Below, piece by piece: positions 27,112 through 37,000 of a stretch of 64,000 nt of DNA. The position numbers and the translations under genes are program-made. Every line of letters starts with the position of its first letter. Position 1 is the stretch's first letter. The stretch lies in NCBI RefSeq assembly GCF_023716925.1, contig NZ_JAMQQG010000020.1, positions 48,888 to 112,887 on the forward strand, in the 5' to 3' direction. This DNA is from Frankia sp. R82. GTDB taxonomy: Bacteria; Actinomycetota; Actinomycetes; Frankiales; Frankiaceae. Below the pieces are notes generated by a model. The model was not told where the DNA came from, made no database searches, and was given only the letters and a program-made list of their open reading frames with translations.

Positions 27112-28062
27112 TCAACCTCCCGGCGGGGTCGCGGCAGCGGTCCCGCCGGGTTTCTTCATGGCAGTCGCGGCCGCGCCGAGGGCGTTGATGAAACGGCCGA
27201 GCAACGGGGTCTCGTGGGATTTCCGCCACAGTACGTGCAGGGCCAGTAGAGGAGTTGGCTCGACCAACGGGATGTATGTCATGGGGCCGCTCGCCGGTGG
27301 GCGTGCCTGACGGCGTTCTCGTTCCACGCCGGTGGTGAAAGCCACCATCGAGCGCGAGGCCACCAGTGCATTGGCATGCCAGGGGTCGGATACGAGGTCG
27401 AAGACGTTCAGATCGACTCCGGCCTGCATTGCAGCACTCGCGATGGCGTCGTACATCATCGGGCTCTGCGCACGTTCGAAAAGGATGCAGGGACGGCCCG
27501 CGAGGTCGCTGAAACGCACCACGCTGCGGCCCGCGAGCCGGTCGGACGGCACGACGACCACCTGTACCTGGATCGGGTGCAGCCACCGGGCCGAGAGGTC
27601 CGACGCAGACGGTTTTCCGGAGGTGATCGCCATATCGAGTTCGCCGGCCTCAAGGGCAGCCAACTGCGGACCTGTGCGTAGCTGCTGCAGATGGACATGA
27701 ACGCGCGGCGATTCCCGCTGGAAGGCACTGACCGCACCCGGAAGTACCGTCCGGCTGGCCACGACGCTGTACCCGACCTTGATGGATCCGATGTGCCCGG
27801 AAGCTGCCAGCCGAGCGTTCGCGCAGGCCTGCTCGAATTCGGCCAGGGCGTTGCGGGCATTCATCAGGAAGGCTTCACCGCTCGGGGTCAGCTCGACTTT
27901 TCTCGACGTGCGGTTGACAAGCTGGACCGCGAGATCTCGCTCTAAGATCTGTATGTGCTGACTGAGTGTCGGCTGGGTGATGTGAACACGTTTGGCGGCG
28001 CGACTGAAGTGCAGTTCCTCGGCCACGGCGAGGAATGATCTGATGTGCTTGATCTCCATCAT
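27112..28062 (-). CDS. LysR-family transcriptional regulator
   Basis: A 316-residue protein with an N-terminal winged helix-turn-helix (HFSRAAKRVHITQPTLSQHIQILE, split here as HFSRAAKRVHITQPTLS then QHIQILE) and the usual two-lobed effector domain from about residue 90. Two adjacent ATGs (28062, 28059) are possible starts. It converges on the synthase operon and is the only regulator in the lipid locus, so it is the best candidate for its control. LysR proteins usually need a small effector; an acyl or CoA ligand is a guess. The last 25 residues are Ala/Pro/Gly-rich and partly encode the shared terminator. Confidence 0.92.
   Translation of the reverse strand: MMEIKHIRSFLAVAEELHFSRAAKRVHITQPTLSQHIQILERDLAVQLVNRTSRKVELTPSGEAFLMNARNALAEFEQACANARLAASGHIGSIKVGYSVVASRTVLPGAVSAFQRESPRVHVHLQQLRTGPQLAALEAGELDMAITSGKPSASDLSARWLHPIQVQVVVVPSDRLAGRSVVRFSDLAGRPCILFERAQSPMMYDAIASAAMQAGVDLNVFDLVSDPWHANALVASRSMVAFTTGVERERRQARPPASGPMTYIPLVEPTPLLALHVLWRKSHETPLLGRFINALGAAATAMKKPGGTAAATPPGG
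27119..27156. terminator. Rho-independent terminator shared by the synthase operon and the LysR gene
   Basis: A perfect 9-bp stem CCCGGCGGG (27119-27127) and CCCGCCGGG (27142-27150), loop of 14 nt, followed on the plus strand by TTTCTTC. It begins 21 bp after the pfaC-like stop and overlaps the last codons of the convergent LysR gene. The T-rich tail favours plus-strand termination. Confidence 0.7.
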
Positions 28063-28592
28063 GATCTCACTTGTCAGCAGGCTGTCGGGAATCGGCCCTG
28101 TGGTGGATGGAGCAGGTGGGCGGGTGCCGCCGAGTCGGCGCCCTGCCCGGACATCGGGCCGCTGGCCGACCCGGCCCACGGGCACCCGCCGTAGATCACG
28201 GTTCGCTGGCGCCGGATCGATCTGCGCCTCTCGGTGCCGGCCAATTACTGGAAATACGTCCAGAATACTCTGGTCGAGTTTCGGCGAGCTGAAATCACGA
28301 TGGGTCGTTGTGACGCCAGGTGGTGCACGAAAAATACTATTGGTTGGTGCTGAACTATGGGTGACCACGGGTCGAAGTTCTGGTGGGCCCGAAAAAGATC
28401 ACATCCGCTGATTCTCGGTAGTGGTCGCGGGGTGCTGTTGTGACCTGGGAAGGCGACGCGCGCCGGCGGTCCAGGTGATCGGCGGAACGCGGTCTTTTCG
28501 ACCCTCACGTCGGTCGTTGCCGAGCTTTCAACCGGCTGGGCCCCGCTTCTGTCCGCAGGTCGATTGGCTGGCTTCGATGCACCCTGCCTGGA
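28063..28592. other. Intergenic region upstream of the LysR gene, no gene recognised
   Basis: About 530 bp. It must contain the LysR promoter near 28063-28150. A stretch around 28250-28400 is noticeably less GC-rich than its surroundings. I see no tRNA, no conserved short reading frame and no clear palindrome that I would defend. Confidence 0.4.
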
Positions 28593-29672
28593 TTACCCGG
28601 GGCGGCGGTCGAGCAACGCCGCCAGCGCCGGGAGGTCGGCCAGGTGGCGCAGGGTGTCGTTGAGGTGGGTGCAGGTCGGCGGGCCGACGAAGGCGCGGCG
28701 CACGGTCGTGCGGGCGTCGGCGGCGGGCTGGCCGACCAGCCAGGCGGCGCTGGGGACCGCCTCGGGGCATTCGAGCCACGGCAGTACCCGTGGCGTCGCG
28801 GCGAGGCGGGTGAACCGGGTGTCCTGGCGGTCCGTCGCGCCGTGCACCTCGTACTCGTGCACGACCGTCTCCGGTTCGCCGTCGGGCTGGAAGCTGTCCC
28901 GGAACAGGACGTCGACAGTGAGCTCAGCGGCCGGGCCGGTGGCTTCGGCAGGGATCAGGTCGATGCGACGTAGGCGCCGGGAGCTGTGGGGCGGCAGCGG
29001 GTCGAGGGCGCCGACCTGCCAGGCCAGCGGATCGTCGGGGGAGGCCAGGGAGGGCGCGGGCGGTCCGGTCGGAGCGGGGGGACGACCCGTCGTTTCGAGT
29101 TCGATCATGATCGTCGCGCCGCGGCGCCATCCGGCGCACTGGTCGGCCCCCCTGGCCAGCGCTGACGCCGAGGTCGCCTCGGCGGGAAGTGCCAGCGTCG
29201 CCCCGGTGGCGGCAGACGTCCCAGCGGTGCCCGGAGCGGCCGTGCGCGCGGCGTGCAGCAGGATCGTCCCGCTGACCAGCACGGCGATCGGGACGTCGTC
29301 GAGCAGCGCGGCGAGGATGGGGTCCAGGCCCGCCGGATCCGGTGCGACCTCGCGGAGCCGGGAGCGGAACCCGCGGCCCAGTGGGGTGCCGACCAACCTG
29401 GCGAGCTCCGGGCGCGGCGGGGTGCTGCGGATCGCTGTCACGACTCGGCTGCCGAACGCGTCGATGTCGATGTCGAGCGCCCCCTCGGCGCGGGTGGTGA
29501 CCGTGCCGTCCGGATGGGTCACCAGGTCTCGCCCGGAGCCGTGGACCTGCAGCGCGCCGACGAGTCCGGTGGAATATCGGGTCTCGACGGCGAGGGTGCG
29601 CCGCACCGAGCCGGGGCGCCGTGGCGGTGTGCCGACGCTCGGATCATGGACGCCATGCCGAGGATGCACCAT
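28593..29672 (-). CDS. DUF2889-domain protein
   Basis: A 359-residue protein. The C-terminal part has the DUF2889 pattern: paired acidic and hydrophobic strands, VVHEYEVHG, RVLPWLECPEA, and the closing CTHLNDTLRHLADL. The family occurs in actinobacteria and proteobacteria, often near lipid- or aromatic-degradation genes, but has no established function. The start at 29672 follows the family layout (MVHPRHG then basic residues). No neighbour is close enough to define an operon. Middle residues 150-230 are Ala/Thr/Pro-rich and probably a linker. Confidence 0.75.
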   Translation of the reverse strand: MVHPRHGVHDPSVGTPPRRPGSVRRTLAVETRYSTGLVGALQVHGSGRDLVTHPDGTVTTRAEGALDIDIDAFGSRVVTAIRSTPPRPELARLVGTPLGRGFRSRLREVAPDPAGLDPILAALLDDVPIAVLVSGTILLHAARTAAPGTAGTSAATGATLALPAEATSASALARGADQCAGWRRGATIMIELETTGRPPAPTGPPAPSLASPDDPLAWQVGALDPLPPHSSRRLRRIDLIPAEATGPAAELTVDVLFRDSFQPDGEPETVVHEYEVHGATDRQDTRFTRLAATPRVLPWLECPEAVPSAAWLVGQPAADARTTVRRAFVGPPTCTHLNDTLRHLADLPALAALLDRRPG

Positions 29673-29962
29673 TTCGACGGTACTCCGACCTGCCCGGGCG
29701 GCGCCATGATCGCCCTGGTCGGACGGGACGGGCAGGTCCACCGGGTACGTCCGGCGTGGAGATCGGTGGTTCTCGTCCGCGGACTGTTACTGTCCGCACT
29801 GGCCTTCCTCTGCGCTGTGTCGCTGACCTATGACGCAGCTGTGTGTCCTGTGTGGACACTGTGGCCGGAAAATGCCGCGATCCGGGCTGAACCGGTCTGC
29901 GCGCGCCCCCGTGTCACCCGGTGAGCGAATCGACCCTGGCCGGCCACCCGTAAGGAGCGACC

Positions 29963-30523
29963 ATGACCACTCTCGACGACCTCGCCCAGCACGCGCGCGA
30001 CGACCGGCGCGGCGGCACAGCCACGCGCGGTCCCGCGACGCGGCGCGGGGTGCTCTCGTCCGCGGCGATCGTCGCGACCGCCTCCGGCGCGGTACTCGTC
30101 GCGGGCTGTGGCAGTTCGGGCAGCTCCGACGACGCGGCGTCGTCGGGCTCCACCGCGTCCGCGTCGGCGGCGGCGAGCACGCAGCCGAGTGCGTCCGCGA
30201 GCGCCGGCGCCTCGGGCGGTGCCGGCAGCGGCGGCACGGTGCTCGGCGCCGCCAGCTCGGTCCCGGTCGGCGGCGGCACCATCTTCGCGGCGCAGAAGGT
30301 GGTGGTCACCCAGCCGACCGCCGGCACGTACAAGGCGTTCAGCAGCACCTGCACGCACCGCGGCTGCCAGGTGAACACGGTCGCGAACGGGCTCATCAAG
30401 TGCCCGTGTCACGGCAGCGACTTCAGCATCACCGACGGATCGCCGCAGGCCGGTCCGGCCCAGACCGCACTGCCCGCGGCGAACGTGTCCGTGGACGGTG
30501 CGAACATCGTCCTCAACAGCTGA
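29963..30523 (+). CDS. Tat-exported Rieske [2Fe-2S] lipoprotein
   Basis: A 186-residue secreted protein. The N-terminus has a twin-arginine segment (ATRRGVLSS), a hydrophobic core and a lipobox LVAGC, followed by a 45-residue Ser/Ala/Gly spacer that would reach away from the membrane. The C-terminal Rieske fold binds the cluster through CTHRGC and CPCHGSD (two Cys, two His). It therefore acts as an extracytoplasmic electron carrier. No oxidase or bc complex gene adjoins it, so the partner is unknown. AAGGAG precedes the ATG. Confidence 0.92.
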   Translation: MTTLDDLAQHARDDRRGGTATRGPATRRGVLSSAAIVATASGAVLVAGCGSSGSSDDAASSGSTASASAAASTQPSASASAGASGGAGSGGTVLGAASSVPVGGGTIFAAQKVVVTQPTAGTYKAFSSTCTHRGCQVNTVANGLIKCPCHGSDFSITDGSPQAGPAQTALPAANVSVDGANIVLNS

Positions 30524-30918
30524 CTTTCGCCAGCACCTGATCCGACAGTCGACCGCTCGCGGCGGAGTCCCAAAGATAATCAACGCTGTTGACGACTCCC
30601 CGCGGCGGCCGGCAAGGTAGGATCACACACCCGGATCGACCATGGCGCCTGAACCTCGAACTCGCGGACGTCCTCGGCAGGCGTGACCGGACTGTCCCGC
30701 ACCTGGATGACCGGCGCCGTGCAGGGCCACCACCGCCCAGATCCCACCGCCAGGCGTCAGGGCGAGCGCCAGGGCCAGGAGACCGGCCTGCGACCGGGCA
30801 AGACGGCCCAGCCGTGTGCGCGGCCCGGTGTCACCCGAGTATCCGGTGTCACCCGAGTGCCCAGTGCCAGGCAATCCCAGTCGGTGGTTACGGATCGTAA
30901 CAGTGACATACTGCTGGC
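30524..30918. promoter_or_regulatory. Intergenic region with several palindromes upstream of the STAND gene
   Basis: About 395 bp. Three structures are visible: TCAACGCTGTTGA (30580-30592, 5-bp arms) enclosed by GGAGTC/GACTCC at 30564-30569 and 30594-30599; a 16-bp exact direct repeat with 18-bp period (30825-30840, 30843-30858); and a perfect 6-bp inverted repeat GTTACGGATCGTAAC (30887-30901), 17 bp before the STAND start codon. The last is placed like an operator overlapping a promoter. No coding sequence is supported. Confidence 0.5.
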
Positions 30919-33900
30919 ATGACGGACGGGGGAGGGTTCGCTACCCAGCCGGCCTTTTTTGTCGCGTACACCGACGTCGACCGCCGCTGGGCGGAGTGGG
31001 TCTCGTGGGTGTTGGAGGCGGCGGAGCACCAGGTGGTGCTGCGGGCCTGGGACTTCGGGCCGGGATCCCGGGTCGTCGAGGAGCTGCACCAGGCGACGCA
31101 ACGGGCCGCGCGCACCATCATCGTGGCGTCCGAGGCGGCGCTGGTCTCCTCGTCGACCACCGCGGCCTGGCAGGCGGCCTGGGCGGGCGACGACAACGGT
31201 CGGGCCTGCGGCCTACTGGTGTTTCGGGTCGAACAATGCCGGCTGCCCGGGTTGCTCGGCCAGACTGTCGCCGTCGACCTGTTCGGCCTCGACGAGGAAA
31301 CGGCCCGGCGCCGGGTGCTCGCCGCCGCGGTGGGTGGGCGGGCCAAACCCACGCAGGCACCGGGCTTTCCCGCCACCGATCCAGCTGCGCCGGGCGCGTC
31401 GGCGGCGCTGACGGACAGCCCGACGTTTCCACCGGATCTGCCTGCGGTGTGGGGGGTGCCGCCGCGGCTGGCGTGTTTCGTCGGTCGGGAGGACCTGCTC
31501 GCGCAGCTGCACACCCAGCTCACCGCGGACGGCCCGGGTGGGGGCACGTGCACCGTCACCGTGACCGCGCTGGCGGGAATGGGCGGAGTCGGGAAATCCG
31601 CGGTTGCGATCGAATACGCCTACCGGCACGCCGCCGAGTTCGACGCGGTGTGGTGGCTGCCGACGGAGAACATCGATCCGGTCGGTGAACCTCTCGCCGA
31701 CCTTGCCGCCCAGCTGGAGATGCCCGTCGACGCGCCGACCAGCCACGTACTGGCCATGCTGCGACGTCGCCACCCACGTCACCTGCTGATCGCGGACAAC
31801 GTCGACGAGCCCGGTCAGGTCGCGCAGTATCGCCCGGCCGGCAGCGGTCGGCTACTGCTCACGTCGCGGCGCACCGGATTCGACGCGATAGGGGCGGTCC
31901 TCGACGTGCCGACGTTCACCCGGGCCGAATCGGTGGAGCTGCTGACCACGCGGGTTACCGGCCTTGACCCCGTGGACGCGGACCGGATCGCCGAGCTGCT
32001 CGGTGATCTCGCCCTTGCGGTGGAACAGGCCGCCGCCTACCTGAACCGCGTCAGCCTCGGTCCGGCCATGTACCTGCGGCATCTGGAGCAGCGGCTGGGC
32101 GACATGCTTGGACGAGGCACGGTGGCCGAGCGCCCGCAGATCACGATCAGCAACCTGTGGACGTTGTCGGTGGCACAGCTGGGCGAGGAGTCGCCAGCCG
32201 CCGTCGAGCTGCTCGACCTGTGCGCGCTCGCGGCCCCGGAACCCCTCCCTCTCGACCTGGTTCCCGCCAGCGTGCAGTGGCTCGACGACGGCCCGCTGAA
32301 AGCAGCGGCGGAGGACGACGCGCTGGCCTGGCCGGAAGCGGTTGCTGCGCTCACCGGCTTCAGCCTGTCCCGCCGCGAACACGACGCGCTGGTCACCCAC
32401 CGTCTGGTGCAGGCCGCGACGCGGCAGGCGATGTCCGCCGAGCGGGTCGCGGCCGGCCTCGCCACGCTGGTGCGTGTGCTCGCCGGGTACCTGCCGGCGG
32501 AGATCCGGGAGAACCCGCCGGCCTGGCCACGCTGGCGCCAGCTGCTCCCGCACGTCCGCGCCGTCCTGGCCCAGGCCGATCCCGCTGCCGATCCCGCCGC
32601 CGTGCGTGGGACCGGCGGCGTGGCCGGCCTCGATGCTCGTCCGGGCCTTCCCGCGCTGGCTGTCGAGCTGGCCCCGCTGTACCAGCGGGCCGCCGTCTAC
32701 CTGGGTGAACATGGCCGGCCGGTGCAGGCACTGCCCCTGTCCTACCGTGCGGTGGCCCTGCACGAGGCCACTGTCGGTCCCGATCACCCGGACACCCTGA
32801 CGGCACGGCACGACCTCGCCTTCACCTGCCGGCTGGCGAACGAGCTGGAGGAGGCGATCACGCTGTTCGAGCAGACCCACGACGACCAGCGCCGGCTTCT
32901 CGGCGCCGAGCACATCGACACCCTGATGACCGGCAACAATCTCGCCTACGCCTACCAGGAGGCGGGGCGCCTCGGCGATGCGGTCGCCCTGCACGAGCGG
33001 ACCCTCGCCGCACGGGTGCGCGCACTCGGCGCGGACCATCCGCACACCCTTGGCTCACGGAACAATCTGGCACTGGCCCTGCAGGCCGCGGGACGGGCCA
33101 CCGCGGCGGTCGCCCAGTATCGCGAGATCGTTCCCGAGGTGGAGCGGGTGTTCGGCCCGGACAGTCCCGCGGTGCTGTTCGCCCGGAGCAACCTCGGTCT
33201 CTGCTGCCTGGAGATCGGCCGCTTTGACGAGGCGATCGTCCTGCTCGAGCACACCCTTGCCGACCGCCTGCGGATTCTCGGCCCCGACCACCCCGACTGC
33301 CTGACGTCCCGGCACAATCTGGCGATCGCCTTCGAACAGGCCGGCCGGATCGACGAAGCCATCGCGTTACAGGAACAGACACTCCGGGATGCGCAACGGC
33401 TGCTCGGGCCCGACCACCACGACACCCTCGGCACCAGCAACGCGCTCGCCTTCAGCTACGAGTCGGCGGGCAGGCTTGAGGAGGCCATCGGCCTGTACGA
33501 GCAGACCCTCGAGGGCGTACAACGGGCCCTTGGCCCGGAACACCCGCACACCCTGATCACCCGCAACAACGTCGCGGCGGCCTGTAGCAGCGCCGGCCGG
33601 TTGGCCGAGGCGATCACCATGTTCGACGACATCCTCGCCGACCGCCTGCGGATTCTCGGCCCCGACCATCCCGACTGTGTGGCCTCCCGCCACAACCTGT
33701 CCGCCACTCTGCGCTCCGCCGGCCGGCTGCCGCAGGCCCTGGAGGGGTTCGAGCGCGCCCTCCACGACGCCGAACGTATTCTCGGTGTCGATCATCCCGC
33801 CACGCTCAACACCCGCGACCTGCTCGCCACCACATACCAGGAATCCGGACGGCCCACCGAGGCCATCGACCTGTTCGAACGTAACCTCGGCCTGGCCGAA

Positions 33901-34014
33901 CGGGTCCTCGGCGCCACCAACCCCGACACCCAGAACTTCCGTGCCCGCCTCACCGCTGTTACTGCCTCCCCCGCTCCGACTCTGCCTGGCTGGGACGGCC
34001 GAGCTGGTCAGTAG
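30919..34014 (+). CDS. STAND-type NTPase: TIR-like domain, NB-ARC and kinesin-light-chain-type TPRs
   Basis: A 1031-residue protein. Residues about 10-135 resemble a TIR domain (FFVAYTDVDRRWAEWV near the start), about 185-420 are an NB-ARC module with P-loop GMGGVGKSA near 220-228 and LLIADNVDEPG, and about 600-1010 are eight to nine TPR units of 42 residues with the LGPDHPDTL-type turn. Such STAND proteins sense a ligand through the repeats and oligomerise on ATP binding; some bacterial relatives act in phage defence, others are regulatory. The segment aligned with the usual TIR NADase Glu reads STTAAWQAAW, so a catalytic Glu is not evident. It overlaps the convergent nitrate reductase gene by 7 bp. 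Confidence 0.88.
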   Translation: MTDGGGFATQPAFFVAYTDVDRRWAEWVSWVLEAAEHQVVLRAWDFGPGSRVVEELHQATQRAARTIIVASEAALVSSSTTAAWQAAWAGDDNGRACGLLVFRVEQCRLPGLLGQTVAVDLFGLDEETARRRVLAAAVGGRAKPTQAPGFPATDPAAPGASAALTDSPTFPPDLPAVWGVPPRLACFVGREDLLAQLHTQLTADGPGGGTCTVTVTALAGMGGVGKSAVAIEYAYRHAAEFDAVWWLPTENIDPVGEPLADLAAQLEMPVDAPTSHVLAMLRRRHPRHLLIADNVDEPGQVAQYRPAGSGRLLLTSRRTGFDAIGAVLDVPTFTRAESVELLTTRVTGLDPVDADRIAELLGDLALAVEQAAAYLNRVSLGPAMYLRHLEQRLGDMLGRGTVAERPQITISNLWTLSVAQLGEESPAAVELLDLCALAAPEPLPLDLVPASVQWLDDGPLKAAAEDDALAWPEAVAALTGFSLSRREHDALVTHRLVQAATRQAMSAERVAAGLATLVRVLAGYLPAEIRENPPAWPRWRQLLPHVRAVLAQADPAADPAAVRGTGGVAGLDARPGLPALAVELAPLYQRAAVYLGEHGRPVQALPLSYRAVALHEATVGPDHPDTLTARHDLAFTCRLANELEEAITLFEQTHDDQRRLLGAEHIDTLMTGNNLAYAYQEAGRLGDAVALHERTLAARVRALGADHPHTLGSRNNLALALQAAGRATAAVAQYREIVPEVERVFGPDSPAVLFARSNLGLCCLEIGRFDEAIVLLEHTLADRLRILGPDHPDCLTSRHNLAIAFEQAGRIDEAIALQEQTLRDAQRLLGPDHHDTLGTSNALAFSYESAGRLEEAIGLYEQTLEGVQRALGPEHPHTLITRNNVAAACSSAGRLAEAITMFDDILADRLRILGPDHPDCVASRHNLSATLRSAGRLPQALEGFERALHDAERILGVDHPATLNTRDLLATTYQESGRPTEAIDLFERNLGLAERVLGATNPDTQNFRARLTAVTASPAPTLPGWDGRAGQ

Positions 34015-37000
34015 ACGTCGCGCACGTAACGGTGCTGCGCGGCGAGGGCGCGCAGGTGGGCGGCGGCGCCCTCGGGAGTGAGGTTGCCGTGGGTCGTGGC
34101 GATCTCGCGCAACGCCGTGTCGACGTCGCGGGCCATCCGCGTGGCGTCCCCACAGACGTAGAGGTGGGCGCCGTCGGCCAGCCACGACCACAGCTGCGCG
34201 CCGTGCTCACGCATCCGGTCCTGCACGTGGACGCGGGTGTCCTGGTCGCGGGAGAACGCCGTGTCCAGCCGGGTGAGGGTGCCCGCCCCGACCAGCGCCG
34301 TCAGTTCCTCGGCGTAGTGGAAGTCGGTGGCGCGGTGACGCTCCCCGAAGAACAGCCAGCTGCGACCGCAGGCGCCGCGGGCCTGGCGTTCCTGCAGAAA
34401 CCCGAGGAAGGGCGCGACTCCCGTCCCCGGCCCGATCATGATCATCGGGGTGGTGTTGTCGGCAGGCGGCCGGAAGTGCGGCGAGCGCTGCACGAACACG
34501 TCCACCGGCGTGCCCGGTGCGGCGTCGGCGAGAAACGTCGAGCACACGCCCTTGCGGACACGTCCCCGCTGGCCGGTGAACCGCACCACCGAGACCGTCA
34601 CGCTGACCGACGTCGGGTCGACCAGCGGGGACGAACTGATCGAGTACAGCCGCGGTCGCAGCCGGGGCAGTACCGCCAGCCACTGCCGGGCGTCCGCCCG
34701 CACCGGATACTGCGCCAGGACGTCGACCAGCTGCCGTCCCCACGCCCATGCGGCCAGATCCGCGCGGCGGTCGGCCCGCACCAGCGCACGCAGCTGCGTG
34801 CGGTCTCCCGCTTCGTCCGTGCTGCCGGGGGTGCCGCGCTCGGCGACGAAGCGGAGCAGGTCGGCACGCACCGAGGTGAGATCGAAGTGGTACCGCAACG
34901 CCGAGTGCAGCGGCATCGACTCGTGCGGGGACGGTCCCTGCCGACCGGCGAAGCCGCCCGTGCCGTTGGCGGCCGCAGCGCCGGTGTCGAGAGTGACGGA
35001 GGTGGACGGGTCGAGGCCGGTCAGGGCGAGCCACTCGTCGACCAGCTCGGCGCAGTTCACCGGCCACACCCCGAGCGCGTCACCGACGGCGAAGTCGAGG
35101 CGCTCGGCGGCGACGTCGAAGGTGAACCGGCGAACCTCCTTCGTCGACCCGTCCCCGCTGAGCAGCCGGTTGCCGATCAGGGGCGCCGACAGCGGATCGG
35201 TACGGCTCGGGGCCGGGCTCTCGCCGGACGTCCGCGGCCGAGGCAGTGCAGCAGGCTGCGGACGCGCCGTGACCTGCACCCCGGCATGATCGGACGGCGC
35301 GGAGCCGCTGGCGGCCGGACTGGCGGCGAGGGCGGTCAGGACGTCGTCGAGCCAGGCGCCGAGGGCGTCGGCGTAGTCGGGCTCGCACTCGACGCGGGGG
35401 AGCAGCCGGTCGCCGCCGAGGGCGCCCAGACGTTCGTCCAGGCGTCGGCCGTGGCCGCAGAAGTCGGCGTAACTCGAGTCGCCGAGTGCCGCGACGGCGA
35501 AACGCCGACCCTCGAGCAGCCGGGCCGCGTCCTCGGCGTTCAGGTCGTCCCACAGGCCGCAGCCGTTGTCGGGAGGATCCCCATCGCCGAAGGTGCTGGT
35601 CACGACGAGCAGATCCCCGGGATCACGCAGGATGTCCGCCGCCGGGGTCGACATCTCCCGCAGCCGCGCCTGCCAGCCTGCCTGCGCCAGCCGTTCGCGG
35701 ACCGTGGCGGCCGCTTCCTCGGCGTTGCCCGTCTGCGACGCCCACAGCACCTGCACCACCCGCGTGCGCGGCTCCGGACCAGGCTCGGCGCCGCTGCTGC
35801 CGGTGGTGGAGGGGGTGGTGGGCTGGCGGACCGGGCTCGGCGCCGAGGCGGTGGCGCCGCCGGCGAGAAAGCCGTCGAGCCACTGGCCGGTCGCCGCGTC
35901 GAACGGTGCGCCCGCGGGAATGCGCAGGGCGGTCGGGGTGCCGTCCGTCGGGGCACCGGTGGTCGTTGTCGCCAGTGCGGCCTGGGCGGCGAGGAAGCCG
36001 GCCAGGTAGTGGCGTTGTGGATCGGTCAGCGACGGTGGCGCCGGGTCGAGGTCGAACGTGGTGCCCAAGGCCGCGAGCAACGCCAACCGGTGATCGGCCC
36101 GTCCCGTCCCGGCCGGGCTCGGCCGGGCGAAACCGTCCGCAGGACCCGTCGGTGTACCGGGACGGGCGGGGTCACCGAGGTGTTCCGCGGAACCGCCGGC
36201 GGGGGTACCGACGTGTTCCGTGGAACCGTCCGAGGGCGAGGTGGGGGCGGGAGGTGTGACGTCCACCCTGGTCAGGGACACAGCGGCGACTTTCAGTTCG
36301 GGTTGGAAGGAGATCGGGTCGACGGCGTCACTGGTGACGGCGTTGATGGCGAGATCGGCGCCGAACACGTCGTTCCAGTGAAACGGCGCGAAGCAGCTGC
36401 CGGGCAGCACCCGGTCGGTGACCACCGCGGGCAGTACGGCCTGGCCCCGGCGTGAGGCGATCCGCACCCGGTCACCGTCGTGGACAACGAGAGCGGCGGC
36501 GTCCGACGGGTGGATTTCGACGAACGGACCGGCGTTGAGGCGGTTGAGCTTCGCGACGGTGCCGGTCTTGGTCATCGTGTGCCACTGGTGCGCGACCCGA
36601 CCGGTGTTGAGCAGGAACGGATGGTCGTCGTCGGGCAGTTCGGCTGCCGGCAGGTGCGGGCGGGGATGGAACACCGCGCGTCCGCTCGGCGTCGGGAAGA
36701 CCAGCCGCGGCCGGGTGCCGTCCGGGTGGACGAGCAGGGGCTGACTCACCCCGTCGTTGCGATAGCGGATGGGGTTACGCGGGCCGGCACCGGGCGCCGC
36801 CGGCCACTGCACGGGACCGGCGCGCAGCCGGTCGTAGGACACGCCGCGCAGGTCATAGCCGGTCTGCGGATTGTGGAACGCGCGGATCTCGGTGAAGATC
36901 TCCTCGGCATCGGCGTAGGTGAACGCCGCGCCGTACCCCATGGCGGTGGCCACACCGGCGATGAGCTGCCAGTCCGCCCGCGCCTCGCCGGGCGGGTCGA

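Noticed and set aside
30919..34014. STAND gene considered as part of a phage-defence island
   Set aside because: No restriction, CBASS, Thoeris or other defence partner is adjacent; the gene stands alone between a Rieske protein and nitrate reductase.
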